From Anadara kagoshimensis (Eukaryota > Mollusca > Bivalvia > Arcoida > Arcidae), in contig CM037864.1 in NCBI GenBank assembly GCA_021292105.1, positions 5,924,413 to 5,988,412 of the forward strand: a stretch of 64,000 nt of DNA. The letters are read 5' to 3'. Under the pieces are notes generated by a model that saw nothing but the letters and a program-made list of their open reading frames with translations, was not told the origin of the DNA and did no database searches. Position numbers and translations under genes: made by a program. This document shows positions 42,661 to 55,849 of the stretch, piece after piece (the first letter of the stretch is position 1; the number at the start of each line of letters is the position of its first letter).

Positions 42661-44285
42661 ACAAGGAAATAAAAAGAACGATTGAAATTGTACTAATTAC
42701 GACCCATCACAACGGCACACATACTTGAGGATACACTAAGGCACAACATAAGAACGATTCTTTGATGTATTTATAACAACTCCTTACTTAGTATACAGGT
42801 GTATGAAATGTTTTCTTACATTCACAAATATTTATCATTTTTCTGAAGTGCTATATACATTATTGTACTATAAATTTTAAAACTGATATTAGTACAGATC
42901 GTTCCTGTTTTGGCGTCATTGAATCCTTTTATCTATATTTGATATACTTTTTACTTATATATTGTATATCTGATATTGACTTTCTCAATAAGCGTTTATC
43001 TAGTTTTGTCTTACATAATTGTTTTCCTTTGTGTTGTGTGTCATGTTCTTGGCTGCTTTAGCTAGTCATGTGCTTATTTTGTTTTTTATTGGAATAAATA
43101 CAATTCAAAATTACATCTGACAGTTATATCCAAGTACAAAATGACTTGTTTTCACTTTCAAATCAGCATTTTGAATATTACTAGTTGTTATCAGAGCCTT
43201 TCGCCGCCTAAGTTTGACTCCCTAACCGCCAGGTCTTTGTGTCAATTCAGAGCAAAAAATGATAATGATTATAAAAAAATGAAGATAAACTTGTCATTGC
43301 ACAGACACTAAATCTTTTGATTGCAATGGATGTGATCTAAGCACTTTTGTGGGAAAGTAAATGTTAAGATTTAAGAATATGTTTTATTTTTTTCAAAAGA
43401 CATTTTATTCACTTTAAAGAATGAATAAATGGTGTAAACAAATGCATTGAGTCTAATTGCTATAAGTGGTACTATAACCATCCCGCTGGAGATATAGAAT
43501 CAATGTAATCATTCAAAATTAGAATCTTTAGCGATTTCAATAAGTGGTATGATTACAGAGCTTCCTATAGTACTTTAACCGCAACTGAGTTCACATGTAC
43601 TCACTCCATTGATCATCCCAAGCCATGGATATTATAAATCAATGTCCAAATCTCTAAATATATGTTTATATAGGTTCAGTGAAAGTACAAAGTCAGTACT
43701 TTCACATCCAGTGGCACCAATACGTGTTTGCCTTTCATTTCTTGTGCTTGGTAGTTTCTTTTATTGTTCTGTATCGTTGCATTTACTTTTGCCAGCTACA
43801 TGTTATTCAGTTTTTCATCAAGTTCTCGCTTTCTCCGACACTTTGTGACAACTAATGGCTCTTCAAGGATAAATGATAACACAGGAAATCGGGAAAACAC
43901 AGCCTGACATGTGACATGTAGCAGACAACGCTATAATATTGTTTATCGTAAAGTATCAATGTTAATTGTGTCAAATTAGTCGAGATTTACCGTAGTGAGA
44001 ACATTCCACCAGAATAAACAAAGTCTGTATAAAGTAACAACAACACCACAGGTGACTCCAGACACACGGCAAATAGTATTGAATTATATTTTTTTTATTT
44101 CTTAAGAATTATAACTTTGTTTTTGCATAATTTCAGTTTTTGATCATTATGTTGCCTCTCGTGTTTAGTTATATTTAACAAGTTATCAAGAATTTTATTT
44201 TAAATATTATAAAAAACATTTAAATATGAAAACCATATAACATAGATTATCCTTATCCAAATGACAAGAGTTTGGCACCCTATTA
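42661..44285. other. Intergenic stretch, nothing certain
   Basis: Only short unsupported ORFs. The ORF at 43609-43848 is hydrophobic but has no recognisable family or splice context. Confidence 0.35.
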
Positions 44286-44289
44286 AATT

Positions 44290-44470
44290 AAAGCAAAAAC
44301 AAACCTACCGCTCCATGTCCAAATTACGATACTAAAAGCAAAGTAAAAACATTTAAAACTGGCAAATTAAGTTAAATACGTGAAAATTGGCAAATTAAGT
44401 TGGACACGCCAAGGAAGTGAGGCCGTGTGCTCCTGAAGAGTAAGCACCTCCTCCTGTTAAATTTGAAAAG
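44290..44470 (-). mobile_element. Partial family A copy
   Basis: In reverse: ccatgtccaaattacgatac, taaaagcaaagtaaaaacat, ttaaaactggcaaattaagt, gccaaggaagtgaggccgtg, tgctcctgaagagtaagcac. The 5' part is missing. Confidence 0.65.
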
Positions 44471-45397
44471 AAATAGATCAGCTAGTTTGCATAAGTTCCA
44501 TTCAATATTTAATAAGAGCACCAAAAACTAAATTGTTTTTGTGATGTGATATAATTTTATTTTTAATACATAATTTTATTGTTTCACAGATTGAATGTTT
44601 ATGTAAAAACGATTTGTTTTTGATAGCAAATTAAATTATTGTTACAGATTGTTTTCTGGTGTAATCTTGTTTTTGATTGCAAATTATAATTGTTTTTCTG
44701 AAACAAATTTGTTTTAATCACGAATTTATTAATATTTTACGAAGCCAACAAAACATGATGTAAATTCTATAATTCTATAATACCAGGACAATGATATAAT
44801 TCTTCACAGAGTAACAGGTAATTACTAGTCTTATATGACAACATTAGGAAAACAATATGTGCAGTCACGTTTCATTTGACATCAACAACTGTCTGACGCA
44901 GAATGATAGATGGAGAAAATCAGTTGTTTTAGAAGATAAACATGCTTCAACAACAAAGCAGACAGAGACAGAATCAATCCATACATAAATTTAAATAAAT
45001 AGCCAATTTGTATAATTTGTATTATGGAATAGAGAAATCCAGAAATGAAATAACGAAATCTGTTTGTAAGCCAATATAACCAATAAAATGCCAAAATAAA
45101 GAAGATTGTAAAGTGATTCTCCCCAGTCAGAATATTTGACTAATGTCGATTCAATCAGTTTTGGTTCTGGAATAGTTGAGGTACTCGCAATACGCTTCCA
45201 ACCTTCGGCAAAGAAACTGACACATACTTAGATTACTGATTATAAAACTCTCGACTCTGTACAAGTACTGGTTCTTAAGACAACATAAACACTATTGAGC
45301 CCACTAATGCTAAAATTTTTGACTTTTTTACGTCATCGTTTACTATCGAGATACTATGTTTTCAAACAATCATTTCAAATCGCCATAAATTTATACA

Positions 45398-45402
<5 letters not shown>

Positions 45403-45434
<32 letters not shown>
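45403..45434. repeat. (AT)n microsatellite
   Basis: An alternating AT run of about 30 bp; a second, shorter one is at 22953-22968 in intron 6 and another at 53783-53800. Confidence 0.9.
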
Positions 45435-45436
<2 letters not shown>

Positions 45437-45524
45437 GGCAATCCTTTCAGACTACCTTTGTTTTGCAGGCAAATGTGCATCAGATTGCAAATAAATTGTT
45501 GAATCAGGGAAATTGCAAGCCTAG

Positions 45525-45835
45525 ACTTATCAAGGCCCCGAAAAAGTTTTATGGCCGTCATCACAGTATTGTTGATAAGTTTGATGCCTCTGTGTCCAGG
45601 ATTGCCCTGGATATATTTGACGTCCCATAGTTCCATATTCCTTTCACACAATTTTGATTACACACGTGGCGGGTGTAGCTAGCTAACCAGGAGGTGCTTA
45701 CCCTTCCGAAGCACTCGGCCTAACTTCCTTGGTGGAAGTTAAAGTGTCTAACCTAACTTGTCAGTTTCAAAGTGTATTTTACTTTGCTTCTAGATTGTGA
45801 TTCGGACATGGCAATGGATTAGTATGTTTGTTTTT
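45525..45835 (+). mobile_element. Dispersed repeat family A, best full-length copy
   Basis: Full order: aaggccccgaaaaagtttta, tggccgtcatcacagtattg, ttgataagtttgatgcctct, ccctggatatatttgacgtc, ccatagttccatattccttt, gtggcgggtgtagctagcta, gaggtgcttacccttccgaa, gcactcggcctaacttcctt, ggtggaagttaaagtgtcta, acctaacttgtcagtttcaa, ctttgcttctagattgtgat, ggattagtatgtttgttttt. Conserved blocks near both ends but no obvious TIR and no A/B boxes recognised. Confidence 0.7.
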
Positions 45836-46554
45836 GATTGTAATGAATAGGATTACTTTGATTTCACCGCTTTAAATATCTGAAAATTGTAAATTGTAAA
45901 ACGTTCTAATTCTAAAAATTTAAAAACAGACTTTTTAATAATTCAGAATGTACTTAAACACCAAAACATTTAAGTACATTGCAAATAATGAAAAAAATGA
46001 ATATAAAATGTACTTTTAATGCCTGCCAACAATTGTTTTTGTTAATGCAAACAATACTAATACGCTTGTGTATTGTCTTCCTGTCTGAGAATAAATCCTG
46101 TCAATTTATAAAATATGCCAGTCTATTTTGATATATATGTTTTACAATATATTGATGTTTCTGTATTAAAACGGCGTCTGTGTATCCTATATATTACGCA
46201 GTGCTTGTCTGTATATATTCTAGCTCTTAAAACTCTCTAGACATTTTGGTTGTCCAAATTTTTCCTCAGTCTGATATTAAAATCTTATTCCTCTCGTCAT
46301 GCTCTATTTTGAACATGACGATTGGGATAGGAATCAAATTCTTGATGATTTAACTTAACTTGGTTTCCACAAATTATACATTAGCCATATTTTAAAATAT
46401 GTGAAAGCATAGTCCTTTTAATTTTTGTTTTTTACAAATTTGCTAAATAGGTTACTGTTTTTGATAAAATTCTCAGAAATAATAAGACAATTGCATTTTT
46501 GGTGTCCAGAATGGAAACATGGGTTACCAAAGTATCAGTCCCCGTGTGGAGCAC

Positions 46555-46690
46555 TGCTGTTTTATGCTTGAATAAAACCTGGACATATTCCACTGTGAAA
46601 ACATTTAATCAAATTGCCGGTTTTCTCCTGGAAGTCTAGTTTCCTCCATTATCCTGAGCGTCTTAACATAAGTGACAGAATCTTGTGCAT
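46555..46690 (+). mobile_element. SINE tail fragment
   Basis: Contains gccggttttctcctggaagt, ctagtttcctccattatcct, gagcgtcttaacataagtga and cagaatcttg, matching the SINE-like tail near 15830 and 22600. The head is missing. Confidence 0.5.
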
Positions 46691-46691
46691 A

Positions 46692-47030
46692 AGCCAATTT
46701 TGGTTTTCAGCTGATATCTTCATTATTACTGTAAAACCAAAAATTGGGTTATTTAAAAAAACCACGCTACCGGTTCCACATCTGACATGATCAGCAGTTA
46801 GTTTCCATCATTCCACAACATTTGAACACCTTGTTCATGATTCCAATCACGTAATTACAAAACGTAAGCCAATTTTGGTTTTTGGTTTTCAGCTGATATC
46901 TTCATTATTACTGTAAAACCAAAAATTGGGTTATTTCAAAAAACACGCTACCGGTTCCACATCTGACATGACTGACAGTTAGTTTCCATCATTCCACAAA
47001 TGATTTCATTTCAAATCGCCATAAATTGAA
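46692..47030. repeat. Repeat D, copies 1 and 2 (~175 bp each)
   Basis: Unit: gccaattttggttttcagct, gatatcttcattattactgt, aaaaccaaaaattgggttat, cacgctaccggttccacatc, tgacatgactgacagttagt, ttccatcattccacaacatt, tgttcatgattccaatgacg, taattacaaaacgtaa. Copy 2 is cut short about 65 bp before a TTAA-flanked element. Confidence 0.88.
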
Positions 47031-47074
47031 AAGTGTGAGGTGGTAATAAAATTAATTTTTATAAGTATTGTTAA

Positions 47075-48229
47075 GGTAGTTCCATACTTTACAAATCGCC
47101 TGAAAACACATAATGGAATTTTGATATGTTGTACATGGACATAAACCATTCAACATGCCAACATTTCAGGGCAGGTTTTCGACTTGCTTAAGAAGTTCTG
47201 AAGCGCCACCTGGTGGCCATTTTTTACGGGATAAATTATCAAAGTATGACCACTGGTATCAACAAATAAGCTTTAATGATGTTTTGTCATGCTTAGAAAC
47301 CAAAAGTGTCTTGCATTTAAATTAACCATAATGTCATGAAGATTATTTGGACCAATGGAATTTTACTTCCGGTCACGTGAAGATTTTCTACAGCGCCAAT
47401 ACGACCCCTGATTTTCACATATATTGCACATAAATATATAAGTTTGATTTTCGGAAACAAAAAATAGGGGGTCGTCAAGCTACTTTTTTCATAAAATTGC
47501 ATCAAAATCCTGAAACAAGAAAAAAAGCCCCATTCCTTACATAAGCAGATACCATTAATGCCTTAGTATACTATTATGAACGCATGTTTTCGTTTGTTAT
47601 TAACAAATAATTATTAAAAACACCTATTTTGAGCTAGTTTGGTTGTGCAAAACAAAACCAGTTTTAAATTTCATATGGTCTGTACCCATAGCAACCGTTA
47701 CCAAACACAGATGAATTAAAGTGGAAAGGGGAATTCGTATATATTGATGAAGAGTTCTTGATTCTAGCACGCCGAAATGAAACGCAAATACAAGAACATG
47801 GTCAATTTCACACCGATAAAAATTATTATTATACATTATGTTTATTGAAGAATCGTCAGTTTCCGTCATACTATCTGTATTTAAATTCACCAAAAAAGTC
47901 ACATGAAGCAGCATTTACATCACAGTAATTCAAATTTTAAACGGTGTACTCAAATCTTTCAATTATTCAGAATTGTGCCCTTAACAGCGTAGATCTTTCT
48001 TATGTAATTAGATTAGTTCTTTTAAATAGTACTCAAATTTGATATTGTGAATTATAATCTTTTGTGAATGCAGAAAATACATCTAAACGATACGCGTAAC
48101 AGCGTTCCCGCCAAAATTCTGTAGGCGCCAAAGACCACATATTCGCGACGTCATAGATGAAAAAGACGTCAAATCAAACATTTCGACCGCACGCACAAAA
48201 CATCGACGTCACCATGGTATGGAACTACC
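47075..48229. mobile_element. 1155-bp TTAA-flanked non-autonomous DNA transposon
   Basis: TTAA at 47071-47074 and 48230-48233 flank ends GGTAGTTCCATAC and GTATGGAACTACC, perfect 13-bp TIRs. A TTAA target is used by piggyBac and Kolobok DNA transposons; GG termini suit Kolobok better than piggyBac, but this is inference. No transposase is encoded; the largest ORF (47624-47914, minus) has no DDE features. Confidence 0.85.
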
Positions 48230-48233
48230 TTAA

Positions 48234-48422
48234 TATAAGAAATAATGTAATTTTGCATTGCCTTTATGAGCTTGCAAAGTATAATTGGCTGTCTGAAATA
48301 TTTGCAGCCTCTTATGCAAATTGAGACAGCCCATTATACTTTGGCCTTTTATGCAAATTGAGACAGCCCATTATACTTTGCCAGTTCATAAATACATTGC
48401 AAAATTACTTTATTTCTTAATT
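48234..48422. mobile_element. ~190-bp foldback element abutting the TTAA element
   Basis: Arms aagaaataatgtaattttgc and gcaaaattactttatttctt are inverted copies continuing to attggctgtct and agacagcccat. The right arm start (ttatgcaaattgagacagcc) is locally duplicated (48313, 48350). It begins within a few bases of the TTAA at 48230-48233. Confidence 0.8.
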
Positions 48423-48484
48423 TAAGATGTATAAAATAGACCAAGTTGAGGCTTTGGAAACAAAAGAGAATTCTAAGTGTTATA

Positions 48485-48830
48485 GATTTTGGTGTTCAGC
48501 TTATATCTTCATTATTACTGTAAAACCAAAAATTATTTAAAAAAAGACGCTACCGGTTCCACATCTGACATGACTGACATTTAGTTTCCATCATTCCACA
48601 ACATTTGAACACATTGTTCATGATTCCAATGACGTAATTACAAATTGTCAGACAATCTTAGTTTTAAACTTTATTTATGTTTATAAGAGAAATGCTGTGT
48701 TATTTCAAAAAACACGCTACCGGTTCCACATCTGACATGACTGACAGTTAGTTTCCATCATTCCACAACATTTGAACACATTGTCCATGATTCGAATGAC
48801 GTAATTACAAAACGTAAGCCAATTTGTAAA
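48485..48830. repeat. Repeat D, copies 3 and 4
   Basis: Same unit as at 46692, starting near 48488 and 48690; copy 4 lacks the first third. With copies 1 and 2 these probably formed one tandem array later split by the two elements between them. Confidence 0.88.
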
Positions 48831-48839
48831 ATATCACAC

Positions 48840-49995
48840 CTCCATTTCTTTGTATTCAGTCATTGATATTTAACAGGAAAATTCAGTACATTTAGAACAC
48901 GGGCATGCATTATGTGTATTTTACTGCAACATCTTATTTAAATAGCAATAATATTTTACGACCATTATTCAGATGTCGGTTAAAGAATTGTATCATGCTG
49001 AACAATAAAACCACTTTAGAAGCAAATGCTCGTAAAAATGATTGGAAATGCTAGACAAAAACATCTTTCTGGTAATTCATCTATTATTAGTTCACAATCC
49101 GTCGATTAATCTTTGTTTATTTTATCAAAAATAGAATTATCCAAATATTATGAATAAATAGCTTTTGTATTGATTTAAGCCCATTGAACCCTAACCAATC
49201 TAAGATACACATAAATATAGCCAGGAAAGTAAATACGGTTCAATTAAGCTGGTTGATTGGAGTACAACACAAGTTGAGGACATTTAACATCACACAATAT
49301 GAGGATATTGTATTTAGGCATTAGAGTATTTACTTATAGCGTGTGTGTAAACTGATTTGTGTTTAAAATTCTGACTGTGGACAGACTGGAGCTTCATATT
49401 GCGCTTAGTATGATGTCCAACAAACCATTGCAAGAAATTGGCCTAAATAAAACCACAATAATTTTCCTTAACTTAATTATAATGAAATTGAAATCTTAAT
49501 TATTTTGTTAATTTTCAGATATTCAGCAAGTTTTGAAATTCACTTAGAAGTTTTGGCATTTGTATTTAGTTTTTGTTAAAAATGTTTATTTATAGTTCAG
49601 AAATAGATTGCCAAAATGTGCTAAATTTAACCTAAAGAAAGTCTTCGTTAAAGTCTTGTGAAATTGGGGCCTGGGTCAAGTTTAACAACCATTTCTTAAC
49701 TTAAGTCTGACAATTTGTTACCATCCTTATGGTTTTACAAATATAAAGTTTGGACAAAATTGGAATAAGAATGACACAAGCTAACAGTGTCAAAATGACA
49801 CTAATTAAACACCTAAGGAAAATATTATTAAGAAATGCATATATTATTATGAACCCGAAACCTGAAAATCTAAAGTATGTTAATATAAAACTGGTATACT
49901 ATGTAATTTAGCTGTAAATATAAAACTGGTATACTATGTAATTTTACACAATGCGCAAATTTATATGCAGCCTATTAAGCACTCATCTTGTATGT
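48840..49995. other. Intergenic stretch with degenerate MITE-like ends
   Basis: Around 49440-49870, phrases ttttccttaacttaatt, cttgtgaaattggggcctgg and catttcttaacttaagtctg resemble the ends of the GGCC-type MITE at 39300, but arms are too worn to delimit. A 36-bp phrase (ataaaactggtatactatgt) is duplicated at 49885-49945. Confidence 0.4.
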
Positions 49996-49999
49996 GAAC

Positions 50000-50250
50000 C
50001 ATCAAAAAGCAAACACGTCGCTTATCTCAAAATCACAACCCCAAAAACAAAGTAAAAACATAAATACTAAGATATTATATTAGACGCGTTAACTTTCACC
50101 AAAGAAGTGACACCGGGTGCTCTGGAAGGGCAAACAACTCTTCTCTAGCTAGCTACACCCGCAACGTGTGAAATAAAAATGGAAAAAAAAAAACATGTGA
50201 CTATCGGATATCAAAAATATCAAGGATAACAAAAAATCTATAGCCAATTT
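50000..50250 (-). mobile_element. Dispersed repeat family A copy
   Basis: In reverse: aaaatcacaaccccaaaaac, aaagtaaaaacataaatact, gttaactttcaccaaagaag, tgacaccgggtgctctggaa, gggcaaacaactcttctcta, gctagctacacccgcaacgt, tcggatatcaaaaatatcaa. Confidence 0.65.
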
Positions 50251-50254
50251 ATCC

Positions 50255-52075
50255 GTTTCTTACAAAGCCAGTGTATTTTTGTTTCACAATGCAAAGCATG
50301 TTTGTAAAAAAGACATGTAGATGACTTGCAGTACTTCTCATAAATCCTTTATATGTATGAAGATGTCTATAGATAAACATGTTATTACCCTTCAAGAACA
50401 TTGTTACGGCGGTGTTACGACGCTGTAAAGAGAAACTGTCACGAAATTACATGAAGTAGAACGAAATATTGAATTTCTTATGTAAATTCACATTATTGAG
50501 TGTCGGCGATTTGGCGATGTCTGCTGTGGGTTGATAAGTCAAACATTTGGGAAATGATGTAATGGTAAAAAAAAAAACAAAATCGTTATTTAGTTGTGCA
50601 AAATTTAGGTGTTTAGATTTTAGGACGAGCCTATTTCTGAATGAATAATTTTACGTTGTTTTTATGATTTTTTCAATTTTTGAGGTTTCTTGTTTGTTGT
50701 TTAATGTTAGTTTTGTTTTTTGTTGTTTGGTGTCTTTGTTTTATTTGTTGAGTGTTTTTATTTGTTTTGACTATAACACCTTATGTCTAGTTTGTGATTT
50801 TTGACTTTGTACCCCGATATGAACTTGTTTCCCGCATATGGCGTCAAACATAGACATATACGTCGGTAAAGATCAAGTGTTTAGTGACGTCATTGTTCAT
50901 TTAACCAGAAATCGCTACATCATGTCTGCCACATGACGGAACTGATAATAGCTTACTTATTATTACCATCTTTCATTTTTTGTGTTATTCAATTGTTATG
51001 TTCAATAAAGTTCTATGTTCAATTTTAAATGAATGTTTTATAAGTCATTTGTTGTTGTACGACAATATTGAATGGCAATTTGTTCACCAAAAAGTTACAC
51101 TTCATCGATCTGTGGCACTTAACAATAAGAAAACGTCAAACAAAGACAATGACGCCATAATACAAACCAGAAGCATAAAAACATAACAGCAAAAACGGAA
51201 CAGTGATAAACACGGAACGTTTGTTCATTTTAGTCTTCAGTATTGATCGGACACTATTTGTTGAATGTCGTGTCTGTCTGTCTAAAGAAGGCAGATCTAG
51301 AAATGTAGTTGACTTTTATATGGTTTCTGGAATGTTCTATATACCGATTGATCTGTTATTTTCCTCAAAAATATTATCGAAGATACCAATTAGTAAATAG
51401 TCTACTAAAGTGTTCCACATGGTTATACAACCTTTTTTTAACAGAAAATAGCTTTATCTGAAATTGTCTACTTTTATCAAATCGATCGTGGATTTATCGG
51501 ATATATAAATGACTTCGTAGTAGCTGAAATGTCACGGACAGACAAGTGGTCATTATGTGTCTGTCAACAAACACGTCCAGACAGTCAGATGACCATTACG
51601 TCTCTAGAACTGTAAACAAAAGTCACAGAGTTGTGGCTAGTGATTATTCCGTATGTATTGGTCATCGACCTATAAAATATTTTGCGTAATATGTTCACCA
51701 TTTGTGGGTTTTCAGCGTGAACGCAAACAGGATCGAAACTTCAGCAAAGAAAACTTTGGTTTGACGACTATCAACTTGACCGTCGCAAATTCAATACATT
51801 AAACGGCACAATATTTAATTCTTTATGTAGAACTCTGGAATATTCATACAATATAACCACCGTAGCTTTTTTATAGAGTGTTCCTTCCGTGTGTAGGCGG
51901 TCGTGGTTCAATTTCTTGACAGGTTTGCAATGCCAATTTTTTTTAATTTTGCAGTGCGCTCAGGCAAATGATCAGGGAGGATTCACGTTGCACGACAGCC
52001 TCAGTTTTCAAGGTCTTTTTGAAGGATCACGTGACTTATTTCTGAATTCCGTGTGAGTGGCTAAAAAAGTCACTA
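50255..52075. other. Intergenic stretch, nothing certain
   Basis: Low-complexity TTTG-rich DNA at about 50690-50790. Two short + strand ORFs (50980-51186, 51203-51400) have no recognisable domain. No repeat family of the window is seen. Confidence 0.35.
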
Positions 52076-52079
52076 CCTT

Positions 52080-52166
52080 TTCTAGTCTTGGTGAGAACCT
52101 GACCGCGATTAGAACCCAGGACCTCAATCTAGGTGTCACTATACCAACGTAGCTAACGTAGTGGGT
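52080..52166 (-). mobile_element. tRNA-derived SINE head
   Basis: On the minus strand the order is an A-box-like tagctacgttggtatagtga, then ggtcctgggttctaatcgcg (B-box-like GGTTCTAATC), then gtcaggttctcaccaag. The spacing fits a pol III internal promoter. The arms do not pair as a functional tRNA, so it is a SINE head. Confidence 0.6.
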
Positions 52167-52464
52167 TTTTTTTACCATAAGGAGCAAATATCATTTGAAA
52201 TATTGTAATCACAATCCTTGTAATGTTAAAATTGCATTATCCGTGAAATGTAATCTGGTGATATGATCGATAATAGACCATGATATTTAAATATTAAATA
52301 GTTTAGGTTTTAGTTAGATTTCAGGATATGATAACACACAATAGCTGATATAACTGGTGTATGGAGGTACCAACATGTATTTCCTTAATTACGTCAACAC
52401 TTATTTATTGATGGCACTAGAAATAAATATAGCAATATCGATATTTAAAAGCTTCTTTATTGCC

Positions 52465-52660
52465 ATTATTTTGGCTTTTGTTTATTTTTGCTTTTCTTTA
52501 TTGGCAATCATTTGACTATTTTTTTATTTATTGGAAATATTTTGGCTTTTGTTTATTGTCGCTATTTTGAATTTTGTGTATTGTCGCCATTTTGAATTTT
52601 CTTTATTACCCTATTTTGGCTTTTGTTTATTGTCATTATTGCCATTATTTAGGTTTTCAA
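52465..52660. repeat. ~28-bp degenerate minisatellite
   Basis: About seven units of the type tttattgtcgctattttggc then ttttg. Some have GCCATTTTGAATTTT. Units diverge by several bases. Confidence 0.8.
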
Positions 52661-53459
52661 CTGTAAAATATCAGTAACATCACACCATCAATACTACCGC
52701 TGTCAACGAGATACTGTTGGTTGTTAGCCCGTGACATTTCTGGATTGGTTTAACTTGATCTGATAATTTCCGATACTCCCCCGCGTATAGAGGAAACATG
52801 TATCATAAAACACCATTAAAACGAGATTAGGACGTATCGATCACTGACATGTCTTTTTACTGCATTTAAATCCTTACCCGCCATCGAATTACCTCGCCAC
52901 CAATTTGCTCTTTAATTATGGAGGTAAGAGAGGTATCAATGTCGTAAAATTAAAGTCATAATGTCACGTATTTTCGAATTAATTCAAGTTAAACATTGGA
53001 TAGCTTTATGCGTAACGTCATGTTCCTTATGTTGTGTTGTTATTAGCCATTAGGTTCTAACTTCTGGAATAAACATTTTTAAAACGCCTGGAGTTATTTC
53101 TAGCACTTATGATTTCCGATACGGTTGTAACTCTTGTCATTATCCGTCACGGTCTGGTAAATTAGTCAAGTATGATGAATAAATAATAATCAAATAATGT
53201 CACAGGTGCCACAAAAGAATGTGTGTGTTTGGTCTGATATTGTTCCTAATTAAAATCTTTGGGGACAGTAGGAATAGGTTGTCATGACATTGAATTAGCT
53301 ATTACTGTACAAGCACTGCAATTATATATATTAGTCATGTTTGGGTCTTGTGCTTTTTTGAAACACTTAGAATAATATTTTTCTTTGGGGATATCCAGGG
53401 AGAACTGCGTGAAACACTGGTTTTGTTGATTATTGAAATGCTATGTTTTATTTATGTAT

Positions 53460-53600
53460 GTATTTGTATAGCTAGCTAGACAAGAGACGCTTATCCTTCC
53501 GGAGCATCCGATCTCGCTTTCTTATTTAAATTAACGTCTTTAACTTAATTTGTCCATTATTTGTCAAAATATTTGCTATACTTTTGGGATTGGCATGTGT
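53460..53600 (+). mobile_element. Partial family A copy
   Basis: tagctagctagacaagagac, gcttatccttccggagcatc, cgatctcgctttcttattta and cgtctttaacttaatttgtc match the 3' half of the family. Confidence 0.55.
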
Positions 53601-53604
53601 TAAA

Positions 53605-54595
53605 TGACAAAATCAACCAAGAACAAGACACGAGTATGATAAAAAAGCCAAACAATTAAAGACAAAAAAAATACTGGAACCACTTTAATCCGTCTTTTGA
53701 CGGACACTTTAGTAATTGTTCATTGATGTAGATATATTACAACAGGCCTCCACCAAGTTAACAAAGGAACATAATAGTAATATATATATATATATATATT
53801 ATTTATTTATTATTTATTTAATATATAATTGATTTGTTTGAGTTTGACTACCAATTGCGGGTTTCGTTAAAGCTAGTTGTATTTAAAAAACAACACTTTA
53901 TTTACTGTATTTTTGCTATCATACCATATCTACCATATCTATAGGGAACAAGAAAGCACCAGTCCCTTTCTCAATATGTTTGTTCCATGACATTATGAGA
54001 TTTTTCTTGCTAAATAACAAAAGGTCTGTTAAAGACGTGACTCTTACTTTAAAACAGGGCTTAGTTTTGATGTATTCAACTCGAATTTAAGAAGTTCTTG
54101 AATTATAAAGGGATTTTGTCCCTTATTGTATACTGTTTTCATAGATTGAAGGCAAATGATAATGTTGTTTCATATTAACGAACACATAATTAGAATTTAT
54201 ATACAGTTTATACATATTTTTCACAAAAAGCTTTCTCTGAATATTTCTACTAGAAAATTTTTTAATTTTGAAGATTATATATGATTAAAATTGATGTATC
54301 TGAATAATTGTCATGGTAACATACACAGTTATTCCAGGCGTCTTAGTATAAGTTATCAAAATATGACACATTTAAGTTCTTCTAAAACTAGTAAAAATGT
54401 TTGTATGCATTTCTATAGAAGTTTTAAGAAACCAATTTAAGACAATACGTTATTCAAATTATTCCAGAAATTTTATCAAACTATTCTCACAGTGCTTGAA
54501 GCAAAATAAGTTACAAACAATTTTTACACCATCATAATTGTTTTTAAGTTAAAATAGAAATCCAATACTACCTTATTTGAAATGAAACAGTTTAA
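53605..54595. other. Intergenic stretch, nothing recognised
   Basis: AT-rich with a short (AT)n/(ATTT)n tract at 53780-53825. No gene features. Confidence 0.35.
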
Positions 54596-54597
54596 GA

Positions 54598-54785
54598 AAA
54601 TAGTTTTTGTCAAGAAATAATGGCATGATATACATTTATTTTTTCTAAAAATGGTATAAACAAATAAAAATAATTTTTTCGATTCTTGTCAAGAAGTGAT
54701 GTCATGATATACGTTTATGTTGCTCCAGAAATGGTATTAACAGATGAGAGCAAGTTTCGATTCTGATCATCAAGTAATGTCTAGC
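54598..54785. repeat. ~88-bp tandem repeat, two to three copies
   Basis: Unit: ttgtcaagaaataatggcat, gatatacatttat, tctaaaaatggtataaacaa. Copies begin near 54608, 54687 and 54768 (partial). Confidence 0.7.
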
Positions 54786-55018
54786 TTGCTTTTAAGTTTT
54801 TAAATTGTCTCTGGTGTATCGATTATATTTCCTCTTTAAATCTATTTTGATTTGCAAATTCACATATCTTCTTTAAATGTAATCTGATTGAAGCGAGTCT
54901 TGGGTCTTTAATGTCTTTATTCCGACTCGCATTGTATTTTTATAGGACAAATATGTGTCTGATGCTTTTAGACTTAAATTGGTCTCGTAATGATAAGCAA
55001 ACAAAACAAAACTTATGA

Positions 55019-55232
55019 ACAGACATGTCGAAAGTAAAAGACTAAAAACAAAGAGAGGTCGAAGCTCGACTGCCAAGTTATAAATAGTTAATGGTCAAAA
55101 AGTGACCTAGAGATAGATAATTGCTGCCGTAAAGCTACAAGCTACTGAAATGTAGGAAACGAAAGTTCCATATGAGCTTCGATTCTACATTTATTCCTTA
55201 TTGTAGTGTTACACTTTCGACAGGCCTGCAGT
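55019..55232. mobile_element. MITE C copy, diverged
   Basis: Left end acagacatgtcgaaagtaaa, right end tgttacactttcgacaggcc followed by tgcag. Interior gaagctcgactgccaagtta and agctacaagctactgaaatg match the family. Confidence 0.65.
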
Positions 55233-55849
55233 GTATTTCCTGTAACCTATGTCAAAAGTTGTTAGATTTACTTTAGGAATAGCGATTAGAAATATTCAAC
55301 ATATGTCAATTCTATTTAGATAGTTGTTTATTTCAGACATAGTTTCGTGATCTATTAGGCATACATTAGAAAAAAAAATTACGCACTATGGTTCTAGCAA
55401 TATAGATGTATTTGTCATATCTGGTTGTTGAACTTAAGTTGGTTGCCATTGATACACATAGAACCCGCTGAACTCCGTCAGGTGAAAATGACTAAATGCT
55501 ATGAAAATTATTTTAAAAAAACCTGAAAATATTTGTTAGATCCATAACAATGTTTGATTAGAGATATTAGACTAATCGGTAGCGTTTTCGACCACTAGCT
55601 ATCTATACAGCACAGAACTGTCTGAAATCTTCAATGCAACAAAGAGATGTTCGTAGAGTTAGTCATCGTGAAATCTTCAATACTGCATTTTAAAGCTAAC
55701 AATTAGAAGCCTATAGCATTGCAATTAAAAATAATTACAGACATTTTTTTTAAACCTTTTTGAAAATTTCAGGCGATACGAAAATACTCCAAGAAGATTT
55801 AATACGTGAACTTTATAGTTAATTGAACATAAAATAAAATATTTTAGCC

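Noticed and set aside
45295-45651. ORFs overlapping the (AT)n tract and family A copy on both strands
   Set aside because: They read through a microsatellite into an interspersed repeat and have no independent support.
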